The position numbers and the translations under genes are program-made. The notes under the pieces were generated by a model. The model was not told the DNA's origin. It saw only the letters and a list, made by a program, of their open reading frames with translations, and searched no databases. Positions 11,115 to 20,577 of a DNA stretch of 64,000 nt are shown here, one piece after another; position 1 is the first letter of the stretch, and each line of letters opens with the position of its first letter. Source of the DNA: Brucella cytisi (GTDB lineage Bacteria > Pseudomonadota > Alphaproteobacteria > Rhizobiales > Rhizobiaceae); contig JAAVLQ010000001.1 of assembly GCA_012103075.1 (NCBI GenBank), positions 1,550,001-1,614,000 on the forward strand, read 5' to 3'.

Positions 11115-11128
11115 TTGATTTCAATCAA
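11115..11128. promoter_or_regulatory. FNR/FixK-type box TTGAT-TTCA-ATCAA
   Basis: A second exact TTGAT-N4-ATCAA palindrome in the same intergenic region, 258 bases from the first. No convincing -10 lies at the class II distance in either direction. Plus-strand activation would give RNA antisense to the 3' end of the GHL10 gene; minus-strand activation would run through the candidate RNA towards the efflux operon. Confidence 0.5.
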
Positions 11129-11166
11129 ACAAACAACAATTCCGCAAATCGTCGTCGTTTTTGCCG

Positions 11167-12453
11167 TTAGTTTTTCCGGGGCCTGCACTTGCCCCACGTC
11201 TTTTTCAGATAGTTCGACACACCTTTCAGCTTCGGGTCGGAGAGGAAACCCTGACGAAAGAGAATGCTCCCTTTCACCTCTGGCAAAGATTCATTGAATT
11301 CTAGCTGGCGCTTGATTTCGGTCACGCCCTCGCCCGCCTGCCAACTGGGTTCAAGTGTGGTTCCAGAACCGGCCCGATAGAGTGCCAAACCAACATAAAG
11401 ATCGGTCTTCGTGCCGCGAACGGTATCGGCCCACCATTTCGCAATCGTCCCGTAAGACACATCCTTGCGGCCAAAGGACCAGTAAATCTGCGGCGCGATA
11501 TAGTCGATCATGCCTTCTTTCACCCAACGCCGGGTGTCGGCAAAATCTCCGTCATAGTTCGTTTTCCCGGCGCGGGTTGCAGAACCGCGGGGATCGTCCG
11601 CAGCGTTGCGCCAAACGCCACTCGGGCTGATGCCGAAACGGACATTTGGTTTGATGGCTTTTATCTTGTCTGAAATCTCCCGCACCAATGTATGGGTATT
11701 GTAACGTCGCCATTCGTATTTGCTCGAAAAGCGTGTGCCAAACCGTGCATATGATTTGTCGTCGTCGAGTTTCGACGATGCGGTTTCGTAGTAGAAATAA
11801 TCATCGAACTGAATCCCATCGACATCGTATTTCTGGACGACCTCTGCCGTCACATTCGTCACCCATTCACGGACAGCCGGAATGCCGGGATCAAGGACAT
11901 AACGGTCGGCTGAAACACCGACCCAGTCGGGGTGGAACTTGAAAACACTGACTGGCGACTCGTTTGACGAATTCCGCAATTCCTTGCGGGTAGACGGCTT
12001 CGTATCCATCGAAACACGGTAGGGATTAAGCCATGCATGCAGTTCTATGCCGCGCTTATGCGCTTCCTGAATTGCAAATTTCAGCGGATCAAAGCCGGGA
12101 TCTTTACCGAGAGTTCCAGTCAGATAGGACGACCACGGCAAATAGGATGACTGATAAAATGCATCGGCAGTCGGCGAAACCTGAAAGATGACAGCATTGA
12201 TACCATGCTCGGATGCTTCATCGAAAAGTCTGAGCAGCTCTTCTTTCTGACGCTTTATGCGTTCAGCATCGTCCTCGATACGGGACGAACTGCGTGACGG
12301 CCAATCGAGATTGAGAACTGTCGCTATCCAGCTGGCATGAAATGCGTCGCAGTCGAGGGGCATGAAATCGTTCCGTCTAAACAACTCGTCAGGCAAGGGT
12401 TTGAAATGGTTCTTTAACGCATCAGAGCGCCGTACGTCCATTTGGACGCACAA
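11167..12453 (-). CDS. GHL10-family (YngK/DUF187-like) glycoside hydrolase-type protein
   Basis: Uninterrupted protein of up to 428 residues. The TIM-barrel signature of the glycosyl-hydrolase-like 10 family is visible: WIATVLNLDWPS near the start, LLRLFDEASEHGINAVIFQVSPTADAFY, GIELHAWLNPYR, KYDVDGIQFDDYFY, FGISPSGVW and DYIAPQIYWSF. Family members act on cell-surface or peptidoglycan-associated glycans and are usually secreted lipoproteins. Here no signal peptide is seen from the longest start, and no clear ribosome site precedes it, so the true start may be the later ATG of MPLDCDAFHASW or lie beyond an unrecognised break. It is transcribed alone; its end faces the RNA candidate. Confidence 0.78.
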   Translation of the reverse strand: MCVQMDVRRSDALKNHFKPLPDELFRRNDFMPLDCDAFHASWIATVLNLDWPSRSSSRIEDDAERIKRQKEELLRLFDEASEHGINAVIFQVSPTADAFYQSSYLPWSSYLTGTLGKDPGFDPLKFAIQEAHKRGIELHAWLNPYRVSMDTKPSTRKELRNSSNESPVSVFKFHPDWVGVSADRYVLDPGIPAVREWVTNVTAEVVQKYDVDGIQFDDYFYYETASSKLDDDKSYARFGTRFSSKYEWRRYNTHTLVREISDKIKAIKPNVRFGISPSGVWRNAADDPRGSATRAGKTNYDGDFADTRRWVKEGMIDYIAPQIYWSFGRKDVSYGTIAKWWADTVRGTKTDLYVGLALYRAGSGTTLEPSWQAGEGVTEIKRQLEFNESLPEVKGSILFRQGFLSDPKLKGVSNYLKKTWGKCRPRKN

Positions 12454-12561
12454 AGGTCACTCTAATTTACTGAAATTACGCATCGTGCTTTCCAAAAAAT
12501 CGATCCCGATTTTTGGCCCGATGCTGTAGCTTAAAGATGGAAAAGCAACAGCGAGGGCAGC

Positions 12562-13005
12562 ATGTACAAGAATATTCTCGTAACCACCGATGGGTCAGAA
12601 TTTGCAGAGCGCGGGCTCGTCCACGCATTTAAACTGGCACGAACAGTCGGCGCGAAGGCGACGGTGCTGACTGTCACCGCTCCCTATTCCGTTTCGGGGC
12701 TTCCCGGCGGCTGGACTGATAGCCCTGCCTTCATCGAGCGCTTCGAACAAGAATGGAACGAGTATGCCGATAAATCCCTCGCTCGTGCGCGCGAACTGGC
12801 GGCTGAAACGGAAGTCGAAGTTCACACGCTGCATGTGGTTGCGCCACATCCGGCGACATCAATCATCGAAACTTCTAAAGAACTGCGCAACGATCTTATC
12901 GTCATGGCTTCCCATGGTCGTCGCGGACTGAAAGGTATGCTTCTTGGCAGTCAAACCTACGAAGTCCTGACACGCAGCAACACACCGGTTCTAGTGGTAA
13001 AATAA
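12562..13005 (+). CDS. Universal stress protein, UspA family
   Basis: A single Usp domain of 147 residues, full length. It starts with the typical MYKNILVTTDGSEFAERGL strand-helix and ends with the ATP-binding motif ASHGRRGLKGMLLGSQT (family pattern G-x2-G-x9-G-S/T) plus the final strand TPVLVVK. The ATG follows an AGCGAGGGCAGC ribosome site. It lies between the GHL10 gene (divergent) and a convergent flavin-barrel gene, with its own terminator. Usp proteins with the ATP motif act in stasis or oxygen-limitation responses. The upstream gap holds an inverted repeat (12495-12514). Confidence 0.9.
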   Translation: MYKNILVTTDGSEFAERGLVHAFKLARTVGAKATVLTVTAPYSVSGLPGGWTDSPAFIERFEQEWNEYADKSLARARELAAETEVEVHTLHVVAPHPATSIIETSKELRNDLIVMASHGRRGLKGMLLGSQTYEVLTRSNTPVLVVK

Positions 13006-13016
13006 AGCCACATCGA

Positions 13017-13050
13017 AAGGGCCCGAAACTATCGGGCCTTCTTCCTTTTC
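13017..13050 (+). terminator. Rho-independent terminator of the usp gene
   Basis: Stem GGCCCGA / TCGGGCC with a five-base loop, followed by the T-rich TTCTTCCTTTT on the plus strand, starting 11 bases after the stop codon. Confidence 0.75.
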
Positions 13051-13483
13051 AGCCAGTCTGGTGACCCGTCGCGCTTTCGATATCGATACGGAAGAAGATC
13101 GGTTCAAGTTTGCGTTCGTGTCCGTCCTTCGCGACCGTCTTTATGTATGCCGGTTCCCACCGGTCGGTTCCGAAGCCATAAGCGCGACGATCGCATTTTT
13201 TTTCGTCATCACGATCGATTTCCCGATAATGACCGTTCAGCACAACGGTGCGCCAGTTTGTCCGGGATTCGATATGATCGAAAAGAATACAAACTGCATC
13301 ATTCTTGCGCAGGGCCTCGGTCTTCTGCCCATCGGTGGTAAAAGAATAGAGCGAGCCGCCACTGAACCGGAAACTAAGCGGTACGATAAACGGACGATCG
13401 TCGAGAACATAAGCCAGCCGCCCGAGATGGGTATGCTGTATCATGTCCCGGATATCGTATTCCGACATTTCCCTGATCATCAT
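13049..13483 (-). CDS. Pyridoxamine 5'-phosphate oxidase-like flavin-binding protein
   Basis: Flavin split-barrel protein of about 144 residues. The start is the first ATG of [14 protein letters not shown] because GGAGG lies eight bases before it. Features are the strand [22 protein letters not shown], a substrate/flavin loop [23 protein letters not shown] and the [13 protein letters not shown] strand, as in NimA-type nitroimidazole-resistance relatives. The C-terminus is [13 protein letters not shown]. It probably binds FMN or F420-like or heme cofactors; the reaction is not predictable. A near-match to the FNR box lies 60-73 bases upstream of the start codon, and a usp gene sits beside it, which suggests a low-oxygen or stress setting. 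Confidence 0.78.
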   Translation of the reverse strand: MMIREMSEYDIRDMIQHTHLGRLAYVLDDRPFIVPLSFRFSGGSLYSFTTDGQKTEALRKNDAVCILFDHIESRTNWRTVVLNGHYREIDRDDEKKCDRRAYGFGTDRWEPAYIKTVAKDGHERKLEPIFFRIDIESATGHQTG

Positions 13484-13542
13484 GGCACGCCTCCGCTGTT
13501 TGTTTATCTGCCAACAAACTAACATAGGGCGGGCCTACAGCT

Positions 13543-13556
13543 TTGACTGCAATCAA
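13543..13556. promoter_or_regulatory. Near-consensus FNR/FixK-type box TTGAC-TGCA-ATCAA
   Basis: One mismatch from TTGAT-N4-ATCAA. It lies upstream of the flavin-barrel gene on the minus strand; a possible -10 (TATGTT, about 13521-13526 on the minus strand) is closer than the usual class II distance. Weak on its own, stronger given the other boxes nearby. Confidence 0.4.
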
Positions 13557-13578
13557 AAACACAAGCAGAGTTAATTTA

Positions 13579-14505
13579 TCAGACGAACAAACGCCCTTCC
13601 GCGATCTTGACCGCCGTGCCTCCAATCCTCGCTCCTGTGAGCTGCTGCTTGGCAACGTCCAGTTCGAGACGGATCCGCGAAGGTCGCCCCATCTCCATTC
13701 CCCTGCTCGATCCACCACTGCGAACTGCCGTCAACAGGTTTGTCGTTCGTCTGAATCATGCCTGCAAAGGCGGCTGCAGCCGAGCCCGTAGCCGGATCTT
13801 CATAGACATTCGCCCCCGTTACAAACATGCGCGCATGGAAATTGCTGTCGAACAAAATCGTTTCGCGGCAATAGACGTAAATCGGCAAAGGTCGGCCATC
13901 GACGTGTGGGAGGCTTTCGTTCACATAGACCGGGTCAATGGACACTTTTGCTGCGGCAATCAGATTGTGAACCGGCACGAGCAGATAAGGTGTACCCGCG
14001 CTCCAGACGCCGGGCACATGGTTCTCAAATCCGATCTCATGTGTACCGAGACCGATCGCAGCAGCAGCCTCTTCTTTCTCGACCTTGACATCAACTCGCT
14101 CTGGCAGGCGGGGCAGATCGAACTCGGCGAAGGCGCTATTCTCTCCCAATATCACGCCGCAGCGAACAATACCGACCTTCTCTTCCAGAGCCACGAGCCT
14201 GTCGGTCTCATCACCCGTTTTACGACGGCGAGCCAGCGACACGGCAGCCCCCACTGTCGGGTGCCCGGCAAAGGGAAGCTCATAATCAGGCGTGAAGATA
14301 CGCACTGCCGCTTCATGTGCGGGATTGTTCGGGGAAAAATGAAAACCGTTTCCGAAAGATTGAACTCGCGTGCGATGGCCTGCATACGCGCATCGGTCAA
14401 ACCTTCGCTATCATGGACGACAGCCAGCGGATTTCCAGCCAGAGCCTTGTCGGCGAAAACGTCGAAAACCTCATAGAATCTGCCGGAAACGGCGGCGTCA
14501 TTCAT
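13579..14505 (-). CDS. PhzF-family isomerase/epimerase-like protein (two frame breaks)
   Basis: About 308 residues, the usual PhzF length, with the diaminopimelate-epimerase-like double fold. Visible landmarks: [23 protein letters not shown] at the N-terminus, LSETVFIF with the conserved catalytic Glu, [19 protein letters not shown] in domain one, and [23 protein letters not shown] in domain two. A frame change at the five-A run 14334-14338 splits the N-terminus, and a second near 13700 splits the C-terminus, which should read [21 protein letters not shown] and end KIAEGRLFV. Family members range from phenazine synthesis to unknown metabolism; the substrate here is unknown. Confidence 0.8.
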
Positions 14506-14634
14506 CCCTTATTCTCCCCTCGACCTACACACAAAACCGACTGTGAGGTCGGTTTCACTCAATGTCTCATGCTTCGCATTGTCTGCGAGCATAGCCAATT
14601 TCGCGCCGCTGTCATCTGCAAGTCTGGCCAAGCT

Positions 14635-15345
14635 TTAGAGATTGTTGAAATGCCAGTCGGCAAATGCTCGCACATAGGACGGTGTTGCGTCTCCCATCGT
14701 TCGAGCTGCCTTCACTGGTATGATCTCTGATAGTTCCGGTTCTTCCTCCGCAGAAAGATATCGTTCAATCCGTGATACCAGATCGGTTGACGGCGCATCG
14801 AAATAATAACGGCGGAAAAGCGCGATGCTACGGTTTCCTGTCACAAGATTGATCTGTCGCTCCGCACGCGCGTCAAGAAGATCAAGACCCGTTTCCTCGC
14901 GAACCTCCCGTTGCCGATTGGCGTCATAATCGACAGCTCCATCGACAATGTCATTATCATCCACCGAGCCTGCCGGAAAATAGACCCTTCCCGCCCCGGC
15001 ATTTTGTGTGCTCATACGCCCGGCGATCAAATGTCCTTCGCTCGAGACAATCACACCGACACCGAAAATGTGCCACGGACGTTCCTGCGATACGTCATGC
15101 CGCCAGTGCATCAGCGTTGCAAAACTGGTGCGCTTGAAGCCAGCCTGAAACACGCCGCCAATCAGTTCTGCGTGTGGTGCCAGATAGAATTCGCCATCGA
15201 ACAAAGTGGGGTTGGCCGCCCGCTCACGTGTCCAGTTCGAAGCAATCGCTTCGTGGTTATCCACCGTATATGATAAAGGACCGGGCAGCACCCGGACATC
15301 GGCACTGTCAATAATGTGGACAGTATTTTCCCGAACCTGCTTCAT
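14635..15345 (-). CDS. Nudix hydrolase
   Basis: A 236-residue protein with a Nudix domain in its C-terminal half: WHIFGVGVIVSSEGHLIAGR leads into the Nudix box, ending in the core REVREETGLDL (about residue 150), which holds the metal-binding REXXEE pattern. The N-terminal third (VHIIDSADVRVLPGPLSYTVDN) is not recognised and may choose the substrate. It would hydrolyse a nucleoside diphosphate linked to another group. The start ATG lies three bases after the stop of the upstream EEP nuclease gene, so the two are probably co-transcribed. Confidence 0.85.
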   Translation of the reverse strand: MKQVRENTVHIIDSADVRVLPGPLSYTVDNHEAIASNWTRERAANPTLFDGEFYLAPHAELIGGVFQAGFKRTSFATLMHWRHDVSQERPWHIFGVGVIVSSEGHLIAGRMSTQNAGAGRVYFPAGSVDDNDIVDGAVDYDANRQREVREETGLDLLDARAERQINLVTGNRSIALFRRYYFDAPSTDLVSRIERYLSAEEEPELSEIIPVKAARTMGDATPSYVRAFADWHFNNL

Positions 15346-15348
15346 CGC

Positions 15349-16460
15349 TCAAACCATGTTCAATGTCACTGCAACCGGACAATGATCGCTTGCTTTCGGG
15401 CGATCCCAACCTGTTCTAGGATAACGCTCGATCTGCTGATCAGGTGGAAAAATCGTGCGCCAAGGCTGGCCACGCCGAATGATATTCGGAACCGCCTTCT
15501 CATTCTTCTTCGCAAATGAAGGCGATGCCATGATGTAATCAAGCTGGCAAAGATGACGCTCCTGCGGCCCGCGCGTATGGTAAAGCGTCCAGCGGTCCAT
15601 AACGGGACGACGTTCAACCAGATTGACCGCAAACCCATCGGCTAAGAGCACGTCCAACGCACTTTCTTCTTCAACCATTGGCGTGAACTGATAGCCGTTC
15701 CATTCATCGCCCCCGATAATGATCCGCTCACGATAATCATTGAAATCACCACAAATCAGCCAGCGGCGATCTGCAACATTGGATGGTCCGAACTTATCCT
15801 CGATGATACGGCGCATGGCGCGCGCGCCTCTGCGCGTCGCACCGGCAGAGATGCCGTCCGTCCGTCAAATCCGTTGCGCGCGCCCGTCATCGATTTCAGA
15901 TGCGTAACGAAGAGCGATATGGGCTTCCCGGCAATGCGGATATCCACATTCAGGCAATCCCGCTTGAAGATTCGGTCATGGGGTTCCAGCCCAAGTTCCC
16001 CAAGTACGGGCTCGTAGAGGCCAAAATCATTATAGGTTACATAGGCATAGCTGGTGACTTCGTCGACTTCGATGGGCTGCCCGTCCCGAGTCGTATCGCG
16101 CATCATGACGGCCACATCAATGCCACGGCTGTCATTGCCATCTATAAGATACTTATGCCGGAAGCCATGTCCTATCATCTTGAAAAGATAGCCATATTCA
16201 AACGCATTCAACGCTGCCAGATTATCCACCTCTTGCAGGCAGAGGATATCGGCCCGCGTTTCGGCAATCGCCAGAGCCGTCATCTGGCGTGTGTCGTCTG
16301 CGTGCGCCACAGCACGCGCCTGCTCAAGAAGGCGATACTGCGCCTCATCGTTGATTTCGAACAATTGCAGGGTGCGATCCCGGTGCAATTCATTGCGAAA
16401 GCCGGAAAAATCAAACCGGCGCATCAGATTTTCGACATTGAAAGTAGCTATGGTAAACAT
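15349..16460 (-). CDS. Endonuclease/exonuclease/phosphatase family protein (frame break)
   Basis: EEP-fold metallo-hydrolase of about 370 residues. The canonical motifs appear in order: TIATFNVENL at the start (Asn of the active site), CLQEVDN (metal-binding Glu, about residue 80), LFVTHLKS, WLICGDFNDYR (Asp and Asn) and KASDHCPVAVTL at the end (catalytic Asp-His). A single-base change in the GC repeat near 15816-15826 splits it after RRAEARA, where the frame should continue MRRIIEDKFG. No signal peptide is seen. It precedes the Nudix gene in one operon. Substrate (DNA, phospholipid or phosphoester) is undetermined. Confidence 0.85.
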
Positions 16461-16598
16461 GTCTTCGCAATCTCTCTGCTTGCTGGGCGATTGGCAAGAG
16501 GATGATTTCCGAAACCATTAAATTTCTGTCGAAGCGGTGACTTGGATATAAAGTATACCCATATATCGGGAGAACGTTGATTAAAGCGAGCTGAAACG

Positions 16599-17018
16599 AT
16601 GCGAAAAATTGTGCGCCTGACGATACTGACAGGACTATTCGTTGCAGGCATTGCAAGTGCGGGTTCAGCCGTCGAACTGCGTAACAGCCAATATCTTCCG
16701 TCCCTGAAACCGAGCGGACCGTTGATTATCGGCGGTCAGGCAGGTGCCAATCGCACAGATCCGAGCGCTCGCAACTGCTACGGTTCAACGCTTTGCCGGG
16801 AAAGTGGGACTTATATCACCGAACATGGCGTATTGAACTACAAGAACGGCGATGCTTTGCAATATCGACGCACGATGCAGCCACCGACTGCGGGCGCGCG
16901 ACCTAGCAGCAATCATATCCAGTGGTGTTCAAACCGCTATCGCAGCTATCGGACATCCGACAATACATTCCAGCCGTTGGCGGGTCCCAGAACAGGCTGC
17001 AATTCGCCATTCCAGTAA
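16599..17018 (+). CDS. BA14K-family secreted protein
   Basis: Small exported protein of 139 residues. A signal peptide (MRKIVRLTILTGLFVAGIAS, cut near GSA) precedes a low-complexity middle. The C-terminal module HIQWCSNRYRSYRTSDNTFQ followed by PLAGPRTGCNSPF matches the BA14K repeat (WC..RYRSYD....TF....G....C) known from the 14-kDa immunoreactive Brucella antigen. Four Cys residues in the mature part fit two disulfides in the periplasm. It is transcribed alone and has a strong terminator. The exact role is unknown; relatives affect cell envelope and lectin-like binding. Confidence 0.85.
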   Translation: MRKIVRLTILTGLFVAGIASAGSAVELRNSQYLPSLKPSGPLIIGGQAGANRTDPSARNCYGSTLCRESGTYITEHGVLNYKNGDALQYRRTMQPPTAGARPSSNHIQWCSNRYRSYRTSDNTFQPLAGPRTGCNSPFQ

Positions 17019-17019
17019 G

Positions 17020-17048
17020 AAAAAGCCGGGTCTGAACCCGGCTTTTTA
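17020..17048. terminator. Bidirectional terminator between the BA14K and aminotransferase genes
   Basis: AAAAAGCCGGGT, a four-base loop, then ACCCGGCTTTTT. The stem ends in T runs on both strands, so it can stop both convergent genes. Confidence 0.9.
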
Positions 17049-17059
17049 TTTCCACCAAC

Positions 17060-18292
17060 CTAGGCGGCAGCGGATTTCGTATGAGCACGTATCAAACGGC
17101 CAAGGCGCTTGATGCCTTCATCGATCATCTCATCGTTGGCGCATGAATAGCTGAGGCGCAGCGTGTTGGTACCGCTGCCATCGGCAAAAAATGCTCGCCC
17201 CGGAACAAACGCCACTTTCTCGCTATCAATGGATGCAGCAAGTAGCGCTGCGCCATCCATACCTTCCGGCAGCGTGACCCAGATGAACATACCGCCTTCA
17301 GGCTTCGTCCAGCTTGTGGTTTCAGGCATATATTTCGCCAGCGCTTCGAGCATCTTGTCGCGACGGTGCTTATAAACCTTGTGCAGCTTCGCGACCTGAG
17401 TACCAAAGCCGCTGCTCGCAACACGCTGAATAGCGATCTGGTTGATCGTGGACGAATGAAGGTCCGCAGCCTGCTTCATGAGAACAAGCTTACGAATGAC
17501 TGGCTTCGACGCAACCACATAGCCGACACGCAAACCCGGAGCCAGCGTCTTGGAGAACGAACCGCAATAGATGGTGCGGGTTTTCTCGATGTCACCGCTG
17601 TTGCGGGCAATGTCCAACGCCAGAATTGGCGAAATCGCATCGCCATTGTAGCGAAGATACTGATAGGCCGCATCTTCGATCACCGGAATGTCGAGCTCAT
17701 CAGCCTGTGCGAGCAGTTTCTCACGACCGGCAAGATCGACGGTTTCCCCTGTCGGGTTACTGAAATCGGCAGACAGATAAGCGAACTTGACCTGACCGCC
17801 GGCTTTCTTGGCAGCCTCTGCATAGGATTCCGGCGTGCGATTGCCGTTGATCGCCAGCATATCGTAATTGGGCTCGTAAGCGTTGAAAGCCTGCAGCGCG
17901 CCAAGATAGGTCGGTGCGGTCACCAGTGCTGTGTCGGCGGGCGACAAAAACAGCTTGCCCAGATAATCGAGAGCCTGCTGCGAACCCGATGTGATGAACA
18001 CATTGTCTTCCGTGCAGGGAATGCCAATCTTGGCAAGTTCTCCGACCAACCGGTGCGCAGCGGCTTGTAGCCTTCCGAAACGGAATATTGCAGCGCTGCG
18101 TTGGCTTCTGGACCCGTAAGAATGTCCTTATAGGCTGCCGGAATTCTTCGTGCGGGAAAAGAGCCGGATCAGGAATTCCGCCCGCAAAAACGAAATAATA
18201 TCTGGGCGTTCCAGAAGCTTCAGCAGTTCGCGGATTTCCGATGCGCGCATACGTTTCGAGCGCGTTGCAAATACATTTTCCCAGTCCAACAC
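17060..18292 (-). CDS. PLP-dependent class I aminotransferase (LysN/MocR-like; three frame breaks)
   Basis: About 410 residues of fold-type I aminotransferase. The GTG start (VLDWENVFATRSKRM) follows GAGGAG at a good distance. The N-terminus ASEIRELLKLLERPDIISFAGGIPDP, with ALFPHEEF, is the substrate-binding segment seen in 2-aminoadipate and valine-pyruvate-type enzymes. NPTGETV, the YCGSFSKTLAPGLRVGY segment (PLP Lys) and RLSYSCAN (carboxylate-binding Arg) follow. Frame changes are near 18190 (five-A run), 18150 and 18055. It has no DNA-binding domain, so it is an enzyme rather than a MocR regulator. The amino-acid substrate is not certain. Confidence 0.8.
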
Positions 18293-18671
18293 GGGAAATC
18301 TCCTCAATTAGACTATCCGTACATTTTACGGAACTTGTAATAGCTAAGTCTCCTCAAAACTTGGCTATTGGTTGTGAAGCTCTAGCGCACTTTTCGGCAA
18401 GCGAGAACAGCTTTTCCCATGCTTCTATGGAATAAAGATATTCGGAATTGTTTTGGGCCTCAAAGTGCACGAAACGAAAAATCTGGCACAGAATTTGGGT
18501 TCTTTTCGTTCGCCATGCGCTGACGATCAACCCGGCCATAGAGTGCCAACTACGAAGGGGGCGCAAGAAGCGCCCCTCTTTTCGAACTTCATCGAGGCCG
18601 AAAACCAGATGGCATTCTGGTTCTGGCGCCCATGTCATTTGCAGACAGCCAGAACCTGAACCCCGCCGATT
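18293..18671. other. Intergenic region, 379 nt
   Basis: No gene is supported here. The only clear structure is a hairpin GGGGCGC-AAGAA-GCGCCCC (about 18557-18577) followed by TCTTTTC on the plus strand; on the minus strand it lies about 95 bases after the ilvC stop and could be a weak terminator for it. A minus-strand open frame of 94 codons (18354-18638) lacks a convincing ribosome site or family resemblance. Confidence 0.5.
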
Positions 18672-20389
<1,718 letters not shown>

Positions 20390-20408
20390 GGGTCTTTTCC
20401 TCCACCTT

Positions 20409-20422
20409 GTACCGTACGGTAC
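20409..20422. promoter_or_regulatory. Candidate TetR operator, perfect palindrome GTACCGTACGGTAC
   Basis: The 14 bases equal their own reverse complement, and a further GGT follows to give a nested ACCGTACGGT repeat. It lies just upstream of the TetR-family start, where autorepression sites of this family normally occur. Confidence 0.55.
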
Positions 20423-20517
20423 GGTTCCCAATTCATAATTACTGTTTCTTCAGCGGTCAAGCATGTTTTCAAAAATTACGGTCGCTTAAAGCGGGATTAA
20501 TTTTCATTGACAACAAA

Positions 20518-20556
20518 TGCAAAAAGCGCCTCCCCGAAACCGGAAAAGCGCTCTTT
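20518..20556 (-). terminator. Probable terminator of kup
   Basis: On the minus strand, AGCGC and GGCGCT flank a GC-rich loop containing TCCGGTTTCGGGGA, followed by TTTTTGC, starting about 20 bases after the kup stop. Confidence 0.55.
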
Positions 20557-20577
20557 AAAACTATCAATTCAGATGAG

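Noticed and set aside
11115-11297. Plus-strand 60-codon frame starting in the FNR box, with a hydrophobic start MISIKQTTIPQIVVVFAVSF
   Set aside because: It begins with TTG, has no ribosome site, and most of it is antisense to the GHL10 gene, so it does not fill the role of the RNA candidate's missing gene.
18354-18638. Minus-strand 94-codon frame between ilvC and the aminotransferase gene
   Set aside because: It spans a hairpin that looks like a terminator, and its residues resemble no family; the strand direction would make it read through the ilvC terminator.
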